A stretch of DNA of 64,000 nucleotides from Zygaena filipendulae (lineage: Eukaryota; Arthropoda; Insecta; Lepidoptera; Zygaenidae), in NCBI GenBank assembly GCA_907165275.2, contig OU015669.1:9136501-9200500 (forward strand), written 5' to 3'. A program made the position numbers and the translations under genes. Shown piece after piece: positions 35,259 to 47,919 of the stretch; within the stretch, counting starts at the first letter, position 1, and each line of letters starts with the position of its first letter. The notes below the pieces were generated by a model. The model saw nothing but the letters and a program-made list of their open reading frames with translations. It had not been told where the DNA came from and ran no database searches.

Positions 35259-35428
35259 AATGAAAATCAAAATTCTAATTAGTCCGTCAGTTAATAATGG
35301 ACACGTATTTTTGGCTTATTCATATAAATAAAAATATACAAAGATAAAGCGCATTAAAGTTTAGGATGGGGGCTCGTGACGTCACTAACGCCATAAAAAC
35401 TGCAAAAAATTAGTTAACATGCCCATTG
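35259..35428 (+). mobile_element. MITE family B, truncated
   Basis: The outer left terminus is missing and the right arm is internally deleted. TGACGTCA remains at 35,377 and the right end AACATGCCCATTG is present. Confidence 0.7.
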
Positions 35429-35497
35429 AAATCCAAAAACCAGAAATACATGTTTCTCTTGATTTGTAGAGTACGAATACCGACTTCTGTACTCTTA

Positions 35498-35600
35498 TAA
35501 TTAATCAATCAATCGAATATTCTTTATTGTTACCATAATAATAAGAATAAACATTACTACCATAAAAATCTTCATTTTCCATTTTATACCTAAGGAGATG
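35498..35600 (-). mobile_element. retroelement 3' end with (GATT)n tail
   Basis: The minus strand has GTAACAATAAAGAATATTCG followed by GATTGATTGATTAA, the same layout as the other retroelement ends but a different tail repeat. Confidence 0.5.
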
Positions 35601-35980
35601 AAAAACTTGCTGTAGTTCTTCTAAAACTCTTTCTTAGGGCTTGCTTGCATTGCATATAAACAATTGTGATACATTCCAAATTTCTAGGCCCATTGCCTTG
35701 AGCTATGTATTGATGAATCAGTTAGTCAGAGCCCATAGCTACTATGACCATAAAATACCATAAAGTGACGTGGCCATAGAGGTTATAATTTAAGAAAACA
35801 TGGACGTTCGCACCAAGAGCAAAGCTGTTTCCATCACACTTAAAATTCTAAGACTGCATTGGGCTAAATGCGGTTCTATGTTTATTAATTCTATGATTAG
35901 ATAGGTTTATCGAGTGGTCTGTGTGGTCTATCTCATTATGTGGAATAATAAATAATGAATAATGGCGTCAAATGCTTGGA

Positions 35981-36244
35981 AATAATAATAAATAATAATA
36001 ATCCACTTCACAACACACAGATCTACTTGATCTCACACTAAGCTATAAGCTTGTGTCGTGGAAACCAAGCAAACGTGGTATATACTACACATATTATTAC
36101 ATATATATTATACTATAGATATATATATACACACCCAGACTGGAAAATGGAACCCTGTGTTCATCACACAAAGTCCACCCCCACCGGGAATCAAACCCGG
36201 AACCTCTTGATTAGCGGGCAGGCATGGTGACCGTTGCGCCAATC
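35981..36244 (-). mobile_element. tRNA-derived SINE (type 2), copy 2
   Basis: Very similar to the 13.9-kb copy. The B box here is GGTTTGATTCCCGG, and the interior AT repeat is shorter. Confidence 0.8.
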
Positions 36245-37089
36245 GGGTCGTCAAATAAGATCAAATTTTTCTTTATTCTTAAATAAATACACTATTATAA
36301 CAAGAAAGTGTTTAAAATTAATACCGTCTGCATACAGTCGTCTTGTGAGAGTGCACTGCGGCTGCACTGACACCTTTTTATACCAATTACGAGCACACAC
36401 GTGCAGGGAAAGTGAAGATACCAGAGTATGATATCGTTGTTATTATTTTCAACCGAGTTTTCTTATGTGTACCATTAAAATTTAATAGTTTTACGTACTG
36501 TTACAGTATAGTATACTTATTTTATTAGTTATTGTATTTTTCATCCGCTCATAAGGTGAAAGAAGACGTTTTGAGTTAACCAGGACACTGTACCCAAAAT
36601 TTTTATTTTTATTCAAAAATGGAAGTACCATAAGAAGAATTATGAATTTTAAAAAAATTACCTAGTGTCAAAACAATCTCAAACTGTGAAATTATTTATA
36701 AGAAATAATTTTATTTCTCAAATTTTAATTCTCAAAACATAACTATTTAATTATGTCATTAAATTTTTATTACCTTAATTAATTTTAAATTTTCTGTTAT
36801 TTATTGTATGCAAATATGTATTTAAAGAACTCATTGACCGTGTTAAAACACCTGTCTTAAAGCCAATCGAACACTTTTTTAACTCAAGCCCTTATAAATC
36901 TTTGACGTCATTTTTTTTGGCTATGACATATGTAGTTAGGTACCTATACAGTGACTTTTTCAAATGAAGTGGATGGCCAAATCCGAAACTACAAGGAGTA
37001 GCGGAAAATGCTCATAGGACTGTACACTCAGATTTGTACCAAAATAAGCTTCAAACAAAAAAAAACATCCTGAATCATCTTGAAATTTT

Positions 37090-37164
37090 TCATAGGTGAA
37101 CGAATTCCCGCAAAAACTTCCAAATTAGTTCGGGTACTTATAAAAACCGCGGGGAATAGCTAGC
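37090..37164 (+). mobile_element. family A, 3' fragment
   Basis: AATTCCCGCAAAAACTTCC to CCGCGGGGAATAGCTAGC, just left of the tandem 597-bp elements. Confidence 0.7.
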
Positions 37165-37186
37165 ACGGGAGCAATTAAACTAATTT

Positions 37187-37783
37187 TCACACCACATGCT
37201 CGACAATGCCGAATTATATGTCATGTAAACCTTACCGAAAGCAAGACATTATATCTCTTGGCTTTAGCCGGGTTATAATGTTCTATTGAATTTCATTATA
37301 ACCCGCTGGTCAATAATGTGATTTTCACTTTCATAATTCTTATTGCTATGTCCATAACGTCTCATTTCGCTAAACAGAATGTGTTCTCAGCGGGCGCGGC
37401 CAACTCGATTTTCGAAGACCGAAGCCGTGGCCCACTAGATTCGCAGTGAGACGAACTTCATTTGTTTGTCAAATCGAGTAGGCCACGCCAGCTGAAAGAA
37501 GTGGCTATATAGGATCTACTAAGCCTGGTTTTTTATTGTCTCGCATTATGTGAGAAAAGTAGAGTATACACCACAGGGATAAAACTGTTTTTTTCTTGGG
37601 CGCTTGAATCCCTCACTGCACTCAGGACTCAATCTTAATTCCCTCCCTTTGGTCGGGAATTAACTTATAACACCCTCGCTGCGCTCGGGAGTTAAATTTG
37701 GAGTCCTTCGTTATGTTCAGGATTCAATGTAGCGCCCGTGACATAAAACAGTGCTTTATCCCCTTGGTGTATAATCTACTATT
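37187..37783. mobile_element. 597-bp unclassified structured element, copy 1 (tandem left)
   Basis: It starts TCACACCACATGCTCGAC, ends ATAATCTACTATT, and is followed with no spacer by copy 2. It holds a 15-bp-arm hairpin (CCGGGTTATAATG with CATTATAACCCG), a CTCGATTT/AAATCGAG pair about 75 bp apart, and a TTAATTCCC/GGGAATTAA stem. Its last 230 bp are bounded by long imperfect inverted repeats (AGTATACACCACAGGGATAA against TTATCCCCTTGGTGTATAAT). No coding capacity or Pol III promoter was seen. I could not assign a superfamily. Confidence 0.8.
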
Positions 37784-38380
37784 TCACACCACATGCTCGA
37801 CAATGCCGAATTATATGTCATGTAAACCTTACCGAAAGCAAGACATTATATCTCTTGGCTTTAGCCGGGTTATAATGTTCTATTGAATTTCATTATAACC
37901 CGCTGGTCAATAATGTGATTTTCACTTTCATAATTCTTATTGCTATGTCCATAACGTCTCATTTCGCTAAACAGAATGTGTTCTCAGCGGGCGCGGCCAA
38001 CTCGATTTTCGAAGACCGAAGCCGTGGCCCACTAGATTCGCAGTGAGACGAACTTCATTTGTTTGTCAAATCGAGTAGGCCACGCCAGCTGAAAGAAGTG
38101 GCTATATAGGATCTACTAAGCCTGGTTTTTTATTGTCTCGCATTATGTGAGAAAAGTAGAGTATACACCACAGGGATAAAACTGTTTTTTTCTTGGGCGC
38201 TTGAATCCCTCACTGCACTCAGGACTCAATCTTAATTCCCTCCCTTTGGTCGGGAATTAACTTATAACACCCTCGCTGCGCTCGGGAGTTAAATTTGGAG
38301 TCCTTCGTTATGTTCAGGATTCAATGTAGCGCCCGTGACATAAAACAGTGCTTTATCCCCTTGGTGTATAATCTACTATT
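37784..38380. mobile_element. 597-bp structured element, copy 2 (tandem right)
   Basis: By eye it is identical to copy 1 over the full 597 bp and in the same orientation. The open frames at 37,698-37,886 and 38,295-38,531 share their first 26 residues because they start at the same point of the two units. Confidence 0.8.
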
Positions 38381-38839
38381 ATTGATATTTTATCTCTATA
38401 TGTGTGTTATCGTTTTATCCGCAGTAGGCTTATTACTTCTTTGTGCATTTTTTATAAATATAGTATCTAGTAATTATTTTATCATTAAGTCAATTAAACC
38501 CACTCTATTGCAGCTAAACGTTGAAAATTAAAGTTTTATCGAAACTGGTTAAGTAATATTTTGTTTGCAAAGTTCACTCCGTCGGTCTCACCTTTGATCT
38601 AATTAGGACAATCAACATGGCGGTCACGTCTGCGCACGCGCCTGAGTATGCGCAAAAACTCGAGTGCTGCGTTTGAAACTGGCGCGTGTCCACAGGCAAG
38701 TTATTAGGTAGATAAGTAGATAAAAATTTGTAGCCTAACTAAAATGTACTGAGTATGCCTAACTAAATGTGCTACTATTTTAGTTTAAGAAATGATTTGT
38801 TTTGCATCATTTTTTACTACAATACCTGTTCCGTTAGTT

Positions 38840-38985
38840 TTTAAGTTCCCGCGGGCATTCAGAGATAAAGAGTACTTTATGTGCTTTTCTGTACTCCTGA
38901 CGACGTGTATGCAAAATTTCATGATGATCGGTTCCGTAGTTAAGGTGTAAAATAGGTACACAGAAAATTTATTTCGCTTTGGATT
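38840..38985 (-). mobile_element. family A, hairpin lost
   Basis: Starts GTTCCCGCGGGCATTCAGAG; GATGATCGGTTCCGTAGTTA in the 5' half. Confidence 0.7.
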
Positions 38986-39674
38986 GGATGAATTGCATTT
39001 TAATTTTTTTTTTTATTTTGATGTGAGAAAATAAATGCATTCCCCTTTAATGCACAGGTTTACTTTAATAGTTTTATAAGACAAGCTTGTACCATTATAA
39101 ATTAAGGCATAGTTTAAGTGAAATTAAAACCTACGTTTGCTTGAATATGGCTGTAAACTCGATAATCCGCATCACAGAGTTATTCTAGTTTTCAGAAAGT
39201 AATATTTAAGTCGATATAGTTTTATTAACTACTCTATCAGTAGGTACCTATACTAAAAGGGAAATTACGAGTCAACTAAACTGGCATATTCAAATGCAGC
39301 ACGAAGCGCATCTGTTCGCAAATTAAAATTAAATTGAAATTAAAAAAAGAAGTTGGTTACTGCCGTGACAGCCGGTTTTTAAAAATCTTTGATACCGACA
39401 GTTTTTCGTTCAAAAACCAAATGGGGTTGCCACTTTGCCAGTGGTCAATTAACTTGTATCAAGTAGGTACCTAAGTAATAATCGTTCAGTTTTCACTATA
39501 AGCAGTCATTATAACCTTTGATGTGTACAGTTATTAATCCGCTTTGGTCGGTAATTGATATCTTTTTTAAACAACTGCACAGCGGAAAGTGAAATGACGG
39601 GTAATTACTTAGATAACAATATTGTTTTTAATCCGAAATTCGCAGAAGGCAATGAAAATACATAATAATATGAT

Positions 39675-39735
39675 GCATCCGCGTCGCTTCGCGATCATTG
39701 TGTTCCGAGTTCGATTCCTGTAGGGTAGACTTTGT
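39675..39735 (+). mobile_element. tRNA-like fragment
   Basis: A good B box (GAGTTCGATTCCTGTAGGG) follows an imperfect A-box region. There is no cloverleaf, so it is a SINE fragment rather than a tRNA gene. Confidence 0.4.
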
Positions 39736-39844
39736 ATGCAACGACACGAAATAGTTTCACAGCTTTTTCACGATTTTTGGCTATTTGAAAATTATCTTAA
39801 AGCTTTTTTCTGAGAATATAATACGATAATTTTGATGATAAGAT

Positions 39845-39966
39845 TAGCTCTGCCCCGCGGTTTCAGCCGTGGTAATTTCAGAGTTCCCGCGGGAATTACG
39901 GGATAAAAAGTACCCTATGTCCTTCTCTGTACTCCTGACAACGTGCATGCCAAATTTTATCCAGTA
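39845..39966 (-). mobile_element. family A, 5' half replaced
   Basis: TAGCTCTGCCCCGCGGTTTC to GTGCATGCCAAATTTTATCC, where the segmental duplication begins. Confidence 0.7.
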
Positions 39967-40303
39967 ATAAGTATAACATAACATTTCTTTAATTAAAATT
40001 TGAAGTAAAATTAAAATTAGGACAGTTTTCAATACTGAAGGAAATTGTTTTTCCCGGCATATTAACGGTATTTATATTTGTCTTAAAAAACACATAAGGC
40101 AAATAAATTAAAGTAAATATAGATAGAATTTGTTATTTTATAATAATTTTACTTCTTATTGTGTTTGGCTTTATTTTTTTAGCCTCAATATAGATACATT
40201 TATAAGTAGATAAGTTAATGCACTTGTGCACAAAATTCGATTTTGTGCAGCCTATATCCTGCACAAATAAGCACTTTCAGAGCATGAGAAGTGAAAAATA
40301 AAT
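39967..40303 (+). repeat. local segmental duplication, left copy
   Basis: This roughly 330-bp segment recurs at 40,853-41,170 in direct orientation. Shared landmarks are AAACACATAAGGC, CCGGCATATTAACGGTATT, AATGCACTTGTGCACAAAAT and TTTCAGAGCATGAGAAGTGA. Bases 40,119-40,145 are inverted relative to the other copy. Confidence 0.75.
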
Positions 40304-40852
40304 TATTCCATAACTTATCTCCTTAGCACAAGCTATCTCCTGTCTATCTGATTTCCAAACAAACACCATAAAAATAATAAAAGTCTGAGAAGGTAACGGT
40401 TATCTACTTGGAAGTTTATTTATTACAAAACAATTATCTAAGTGTTTTTTCTCTTTAGTTGGTGTTTCAATGGAAAACAATTTATAGGCTACCTACATAA
40501 ACATAATTGCATATCTTTTATTTATATAGATATACTTTATTGCTAGCAATTGCAATCTTGATTATTCTGTACTTTATTAATTTATATTTAATTGTCTGGG
40601 CAATGAGGAGTAAGCCCCATATAATATAGGTATCTATATGATGCTGATGGATAATAGAAAAGCATGAAATTATTTTAAAAGCATTTTTTATGACTTATCA
40701 CTACAAGTTTTTATAGCAAGGTTGTTAATAGTGGATTTTACAACCAGTGCACAAAACGAACCATTTTTATCCTAAACTTTTAGTCGAGGATAAATTGGTT
40801 TTGTGGAAGAGTTATAAACTCTGCTTTTCACTTCGATTGCGAGAAAATAAAA

Positions 40853-41170
40853 TAGTAGTATAACATAATATTTCTTTAATTAAAATTAAAATAAAAATTA
40901 AAATCAGTACAGTTTTGAATATTGAAGGAAATTGTATTTCCCGGCATATTAACGGTATTAATGTTTTAAAAACACATAAGGCACATAAATTAAAGTAAAT
41001 ATTATAAAATAACAAATTCTATCTATGAACTGTATGGCTCATTTTCTTTGCCATAATATAGATACATTTATGAGTAGAAACGTTAATGCACTTGTGCACA
41101 AAATTCGATTTAGTGCAGCCTATATCCTGTACAAAAAGAACTTTCAGAGCATGAGAAGTGAAAATTTAAT
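40853..41170 (+). repeat. local segmental duplication, right copy
   Basis: Direct repeat of 39,967-40,303 about 880 bp downstream, diverged by substitutions and small indels. Bases 41,000-41,026 are the reverse complement of 40,119-40,145. Confidence 0.75.
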
Positions 41171-41242
41171 TCTGAAGTTGAATGTCTGGAATTTACCTAT
41201 GCAAGAGATACACTACACGATATATCAACGTCATTGATATAG

Positions 41243-41475
41243 TTGTTAGCGAATGTGTCCGCTACGCCAGTTGTCGCTGGTTCGACCCGCGTGTGGTTGT
41301 ATTCATTACTATTATAAGTATGTAGGTACAGAATAATAGGTACAGAAGAGCATAGTACTGGGAGTCATGGAATTTGCAGCAAGTGTGGTGGAAACAGCTT
41401 TTTACTACGTATTTAGAAGCGCCTTACAGGCATAAGTACATCGTTTTTTTTTGTGCTTCAATTTGTAATTGGAAT
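41243..41475 (+). mobile_element. tRNA-derived SINE (type 3)
   Basis: The head has GTTAGCGAATGTG and a B box CTGGTTCGACCC. The body has GTCATGGAAT, GTGTGGTGGAAACAGCTT and TACTACGT, as at 15,285-15,425. Boundaries are approximate. Confidence 0.65.
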
Positions 41476-41576
41476 ATCGAATTAAACTAAAAAAATAAAA
41501 ATAACCTACATTTAATATCCATAGAATTAGTATCACATTAGTATCAGTTATATTGATTTTACGACTATATCAGTAG

Positions 41577-41745
41577 GTATTACATCAGCTATCTGCCAGT
41601 AAAAGTCCTGTTAAAATCGGTCCAGCCATTTCAGAGATTAGCTGAAACAAACAGACAGACAGACAGAAAGATAGACAGACAGACAGAGAGAGAATTTTTT
41701 TTTAAATGGATTTTTTTTGTAAGTTCCGTAGGTATACTTTCATAA
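41577..41745 (-). mobile_element. family A, GATAGCTGATGT subfamily, hairpin lost
   Basis: CATCAGCTATCTGCCAGTAA, GGTCCAGCCATTTCAGAG and repeated CAGACAGA. Confidence 0.7.
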
Positions 41746-42259
41746 TGTATTGAGTGAAAAGCTGTTAATTGAAAATTACAAACAAACACTTCAATTTTAT
41801 TTATACCTATGTATAGAGAAAATTTTAAAATATTTTCTTAATTTCCTAGGCTGCGCCCCTTTCTACTCGCACCCAGTGGTTCAGGATCGGACTGTCATAC
41901 ACAAGTATTATAATATCATTTATTTGGATTTAATAATACTTAATTTATACTCAATAAGCCACAAAGAAGAAGATATTAGGCAGTTCAAAACTTGAGCTAA
42001 AGTATATACATACTTATAACTACACCAGCTGAGCACAGTCATGGATCTCAGCTAGTATCCCCAACAATAACTTGTGTATAAATGAATTAATTTTCTGCAG
42101 TTTCCACCGCAACCACCGGCGCGCGTCATGGTCGTAAGCAACCGTTAGGAACGGCGCACACTGCACTTTTTTATGACCGTAGCCTTGGTTCTTGGTAGAT
42201 CAGTGAGCTTGCGTACTCACTTGCATTTGTTTTACATCTATTACGAATCAAATTTTATT

Positions 42260-42400
42260 TTCACTCGTATAATTTCGGAGTTCCCGCAGGGATTCCGCGT
42301 TGTAAAGTACTGTGTGTCAATTTCTGTGCCTTGACAGCGTGCATGCAAAATTTTGGCTGTTTCAACCACGTTAATTTCGGTAAAATATGATGAAATCCCG
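42260..42400 (-). mobile_element. family A fragments
   Basis: Core GGAGTTCCCGCAGGGATTCC, then a second piece of hairpin-side sequence (TTTCAACCACGTTAATTTCG) leading into the hairpin at 42,385. Confidence 0.6.
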
Positions 42401-42417
42401 CGGGGATTCCATCATAT
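42385..42417. repeat. 33-bp hairpin beside a Helitron-like remnant
   Basis: The 15-base arms ATATGATGAAATCCC and GGGATTCCATCATAT have one mismatch and a GCG loop. Part of the arm resembles the CCCGCGGG core of the Helitron-like repeats, so it may have formed from a partial inverted duplication. Confidence 0.6.
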
Positions 42418-42529
42418 CTTTTCTTAGCTGACTTATTCTCTTCATAAACTACCTACCTGTCAAATTCCAACCTCAAAGGTCACGTAACTTTTGAGATTTC
42501 GTGTTTAGGTCTTTCGCATGTATTAAGAT

Positions 42530-42750
42530 ACTACGTGTCTCCAGCGGTTTCACCCGTGGAAATTTTGGCATTCCAATGGGAATTTCGGGATAAAAAGTAC
42601 CCTATATCACTCAGGACTACTGCAGCTTTCTACAAGTGAAAGAATTTTCAAAATCGGTTCAGTAGATCCAGAGATTACCCCCTACAACGTCACTAACTCA
42701 CAATTCACAAACTCACAAAATTTACCTCTTTATAACATTAGTATAGATAA
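42530..42750 (-). mobile_element. family A, variant middle
   Basis: CAGCGGTTTCACCCGTGG end; the middle TTTCAAAATCGGTTCAGTAG differs from the common subfamily. Confidence 0.7.
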
Positions 42751-42944
42751 AAATAAGATTAGAGAGCTTTGTATCATTTTTAACTTCCGTTCGAAATTGA
42801 AGCACAAAAACAATCAATGTGTGTAACGACGTAAAATTACTTTCACACCGAGAGACGTAGGTATGATGTTTCCACCACTCGTGAAATTAATTATTCTACA
42901 TACATTGATGGCCGTTCTACGCCTATTAATCTAAACTAATAATA

Positions 42945-43127
42945 TCTATACTAATATTAAAAAAAGAGAAAAGATTTGATTTTTTTGTTTGTTTGTTTGT
43001 TACGATTTAAATCAAAAAATACTGGACCAATTTCAAAAATTATTTCAAAATTAGAAAGCTACATTATCTCCGATTAACATAGGCTATATTGTTATCTGGA
43101 ATTTCAGCGGGAACTCCGAACAGCTAG
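42945..43127 (+). mobile_element. family A, GCTACATTATC subfamily
   Basis: CTATACTAATATTAAAAAAAG to AACTCCGAACAGCTAGC; the hairpin is deleted but CAGCTAG is kept. Confidence 0.75.
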
Positions 43128-43426
43128 CTTCTATACTAAAATTTTTCATCTGAGCTAAAAAGTGTGCGATAGAGTCAACAACATCCGTTTGAATGTTCAA
43201 ACGTAGAAAATACAGGTAATCACAGAAAAAAGTGGACAAACTAATTTAAATCTTATACATGCAACATTGTTAGTGTTATATGCAAAATATATATGTTGAA
43301 TGGGTTACGCTTTATAACTCGAATGCACACACTATATATCATCCATTTTCATAACAGTTTTTGTAACATTATAGTTATATGCATTTTTTTTTTCATAATA
43401 CACACGGAAGTGCATAAGTAGTGTTA

Positions 43427-43930
43427 CTAGCTGTTCCTTGCGATTTGCACTGTTTCAATTTGGAGTTCCCGCAGAAATCTCGCCAACCAATTCGGTCTGA
43501 TATTTTTGTTTTTTTTTATGTCATACGAGGCAAACGGGCAAGTGGTACACCTGATGTTAAGTGATTACCGCCGCCCATAGATATCTGCAACACCAGAAGG
43601 CATGTAGGTGCGTTGCCGACCTGGAATGGGGATGGGAACTGGCTTTCAAGTGGGGCTGCTGGAACACAGCGTTAGGTGCTTGGCGACAGATTTGCAACTT
43701 GAAGGTGGTAGCTAGCCAGCCGGGCACTAGAGAGCGCCCTACCACCATGCTATGGTTTCCTCACGATGTTTTCCTTCACCGACAGCTCAAGCTCATTGTT
43801 AGGGTTTGAACCTACGCCTACCGGCGTTTGATCCGAACGCACCAACCACTGAGCTATCACCGCTGTATAAGAATTCGGTCCTAGTTTTTTAGTTAAATCG
43901 TAACAAACAAACAAACGGGAGTTTCAAAAT
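43427..43930 (-). mobile_element. family A split by a SINE
   Basis: Left part 43,427-43,497 (CTAGCTGTTCCTTGCG) and right part 43,872-43,930 (TCGTAACAAACAAACAAACG) flank the SINE at 43,498-43,871. Confidence 0.75.
43498..43871 (-). mobile_element. tRNA-derived SINE (type 1), complete, with 9-bp target duplication
   Basis: On the minus strand it has a tRNA-like head with A box TAGCTCAGTGG and B box GGTTCAAAC, a body with GTGAGGAAACCATAGC and CTGTCGCCAAGCACCTAACG, and a tail ending ATGACATAAAAAAAA. AATTCGGTC flanks it at 43,489-43,497 and 43,872-43,880. It sits inside a Helitron-like copy. Confidence 0.9.
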
Positions 43931-44334
43931 GAAGGCAGGTGAACAGCTCGTGATATATACGATGGTAAAGCTAGTGGCTAATGATTGAATCAGTTCAGGA
44001 TTGAATTTATCACAGAGTAGGACGCAAAAGCAGAGGAAGTGAAATTACAAAATTCGATAATTATGTATTAAAACAAGTGGGCATCTACTCCATGATTACT
44101 GTAAAAATAAATCTATTTCTTATAAACAAAGCTATTGTTTGTAGACATTGATTGATTGACGGCCACTATATTCTTCTTTGTTTATACTTAGTAATAAATG
44201 TAATTAGGTAGATACAGACAGCAAAACAGATCAATTTACAATGGATATCTATTTTAACCAATAGCTAAGCTATTTTAAGAAAAACTAGCGCCGCTTGTCT
44301 ACGAAGATGTTTCATACGATAGCAGAGTAAAATC

Positions 44335-44550
44335 CTTACATATTATAAAACAAAGTCCTACACCACGTCTGTCTGTATATCGGTCTGTCTCCTGTCTGTT
44401 GGCGATAAACTCAAAAACTACTGAACAGATTTTCATGCGGTTTTCACTAATAGATAGAATGATTCATAAGGAAGGTTTGTATGTTTAGTTTATCCTGCAA
44501 TTCCCGCGGGAACTCCGAAAATAACATGGGTGAAACCGTGGGGATGATAA
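44335..44550 (+). mobile_element. family A, GCATGAAAATCCG subfamily
   Basis: GTCTGTCTGTATATCGGTCT, AGATTTTCATGCGGTTTTCA and hairpin GGGTGAAACCGTGGGG. Confidence 0.75.
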
Positions 44551-47500
44551 ATGAATGCTTAATGATAAATTTATCTTAGCTACACTTTCCACTATTTGAT
44601 TATATTATAGACTTTATTCTAAGTTTCCTAAGATTAGATGTTATTTGTACAATATGTATTAAAATGTACTTACTGTACTGTAATAAGAATAGATTTAAAC
44701 ATTAATAATTTATGAAACCGAATTGTTGCAGATCAATTTTACCGTCTGTAAACGAATTCAAGTCGTAACTCTACAAAATTAGAGTTGGTATTACAATCAT
44801 CCATTCAATTTCATAGAGCATTTAAGGCGGGGTACACAACAAACAGTGAAAGATTGACATTTAAATGTTTAAGTGGAAGTGAAAGGTGATATTTTTGTTT
44901 TTTTTTTTTTGATTAAAATTGGAAAATAATTGCATCTCCCACGAGGTTGCGACGGTTCACGTAATGATGCCAGTAATTTTTCTTTGTTTTTTTTTCTTTT
45001 TCTATATAGCAACCTCTTCTGTCATTTCTAATCGGTAACCTCTCGACCAAACCGGTTATTTCCGGTCATTTCTTTTGTTTTCTCGTTTCGCAATTTATTT
45101 CGTTTCGTTTTTATTTCGTTAGAATAGTTTAATGCAGACATTATTTTAATCGTGTGACCAGTGCTTCAGTGTTCAGCTAAATAGTTAAATTATTATTAAT
45201 GGCAACATTTTTATGAAAATTCAATTTAAAAAAAGAATTATAATCATATTACATCACAAAATTCAAAATTAAAAAGCTATTTATTACTTAGGATTGTTTA
45301 CAATCACTTGTAATCGTCAGCAGATTCTTAGAACTATAAATTACCGTCAGTTCGGAATACGTCCTCTGCTGAGAACAACTGACAAGAAACTCAGCAGTGC
45401 TGTCTTTTAATGATCATTAAAAGACAGACACAAAAAATTGCTTTACAATTTTCACACCGAAAATGTTTTTCTTGCTCAAAGAAAAATTTAAATACATATT
45501 TATAAACTTTAGTTTGCAATAATTTAGAGGAATTGTTCTAGATTTAGAATCTACCCAGATTAAAGGTGTCAATTATGTGCTTATAATAATAAGAATTACT
45601 AAGAAATATTCAAGTATAGCATGTCTAAATATAGACTGGTGGTAGGTATCGACAATTCTATAAAGACCCGCACGTCAGTACCATCTCAACACAATCTTTA
45701 GTTGGCAAAGTTTTTCATAAGCTGGTCGTTATTTTACCGCTTCTACAGTCAATGGTGCTTGACCAAACGTAAAAGTACAGTTAAAGACTAAATTTACCTA
45801 CTGAAGATATAGAATTTTAAACGAAAGCAAGTATCATAACTCCTAACAAATACTTATTTGCTTTTTGTAATAATGGGCATGTTGACTAATTTTTATTTTT
45901 TAGCCCGTCTTGTAGATTATTAAAAAATATTGTACACGTATTTTTTCTTTTTTATCAAAAAATAACGGCGATATATTGACTTGAAATTTCGCTTGACGTC
46001 ACTATTCTGACAGTTTGTATGGCGGTTTTAGTGATTAGTGACGTCACGACCCCCTTACCCTAAACTTTAATTCGCTTTATCTCTGTATATTTTAATTTAT
46101 TTAAAAAAGCAAAAAATACGTGTCTATTGTTTTTTTATTGTCTAACTGACGGACTAATTAGAATTTTAATTTTCAAAAGTAGTCCACATCTCCATTGTCC
46201 ACTGTTTTCTCTGACTGACATTCGCATGAATAGTGCGCCTACTTATCCAAGGCGTCTGCTGCCATATTGAATAAAGAAGAAGAATTAGGAGCTTCATGAC
46301 TGTGACAAGATAAAGGATCAAATTAAAAAAAAAAACTTTGGTCAGTCAAGTTTAGTGGTACATTTATTAGTTATACAAGATGTTAGATTAAGCGAGGGGC
46401 TTATAGAAAGAGATTATTCAATTTTCATCACAAATGTCATAAAAACATAATTAAAATGTTGATTTTACATTATTTTTTATTTTATTTTATTTATTAGTTT
46501 CTACAAAGCAAGAAATTTACAAAATAGTGTGAATAAACTTTCAAAAGTTTCTCCTCACACTAGATGATTCGAGTCGGTAGACAACAGTTTTAACAAAATA
46601 TATAGCTACGACAATGAACGGAGATTGACCAATCCGCCGGTGCACAACAGGAAAGTCAACGTAGGCATAACATAACATAATATATTTAAACTAAGGGCAC
46701 AAAATATACTGAAGCATCGACGGATCATATACCTAAAGGTCATTGACTCGGTTAGCCTTTAATTTATCACTGTTTTTTCGTGTCTATGTATATTTTTACT
46801 AGTTACATATTTTAAGCATTCATTATTGTAGAATCGAATACGTTCCTGGTTTAACCTAACCCGATGTGTAGAGCAATATTTCAAATATTACAAGGATGAT
46901 ATTTTTTATGACAACCAACGCTGGCGTCATTATTTTTGCTGTTTGGACGAGAAAATTTTGTACTGACTTTTTTTATAATATGTCTCAATTTAATTACAGT
47001 TATGTTGACAAAAGATTTTAGTTTTTCACTGTACCTACTTAAATAATTAAAAGAAACCCGTAATTTCGATACCTAATAAGCCGGTTGTTTACAATAATTA
47101 TTATTGCTTCATTAAGTTTTATTGACTTAAAGCTTCTGATCAACGTGCGGGAATTAAAATATCGTCCGAAGCCAGCAACTTCCTCGCATACCTCTGCTGG
47201 AAGATGACAGACATGCAAACGGGTCATTTTTATACATGGTAATTATTTTATTACGAACTAATATTATGTTTAAATTTATCAAAATGGCGAATATAATTGA
47301 ATCCCAGCATTAGATATATCACTAGTGGCATTTACAAAACCTTTTCCCATCCCCATACCATGTTATGAGGAAATAATAAAGCTCCGAAGAGTGCTTTTAG
47401 TCAACTTAGTTAATTTATTAGTAAAAAAAATAGCTTTTTTTCCGTATGGAAAACAATGTAAATTCTGTAAGTATATGCAGGTAAGTAGGTACCTACCACA

Positions 47501-47916
47501 GAACACAAAAGGGTCATCAACTCACAATCAGTTTACTCGTAGTATTATAACTGAATATTATGAAAATCAGTGTCGCCTACTTTCCCATTTTCCCACAGAT
47601 AGTTACACGTTCACGTAGAGAAATATATAAATGCCATTCGCTTTCGTATTTACTCGAGCTGTTTTGAAATGGACTGCGCGTGGAATACTATAGAAAATAT
47701 ACTTTGGGTAAGAAAGCTTGTAACAAAAAAGTATGAGCAATTCGCTCACATTTTCTTTTCTAACCATGGCGAGCCTACCTCCAACCATATATTGCCTCTC
47801 ATGTAAACCTAGTTCAAATATAACATACCTACATAACTATCGTAGGTATCATAAGACGGTTTGTCTGTAACTCTATACATAAACATCTGCTACGCTGTAC
47901 TCTATGCTAAATTTAC
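44551..47916. other. intron stretch, one family B MITE only
   Basis: Besides 45,872-46,197 this is AT-rich DNA with no recognised gene; a short open frame at 47,325-47,618 has no familiar motif. Confidence 0.5.
45872..46197 (-). mobile_element. MITE family B
   Basis: Full-length copy beginning AATGGGCATGTTGACTA. TGACGTCA at 45,994 and 46,039. Confidence 0.8.
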
Positions 47917-47919
47917 TTA

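Noticed and set aside
37698..38531. Two open frames sharing the same N-terminal 26 residues
   Set aside because: Both start at the same point of the two tandem 597-bp elements and run on into different sequence; not a gene family.
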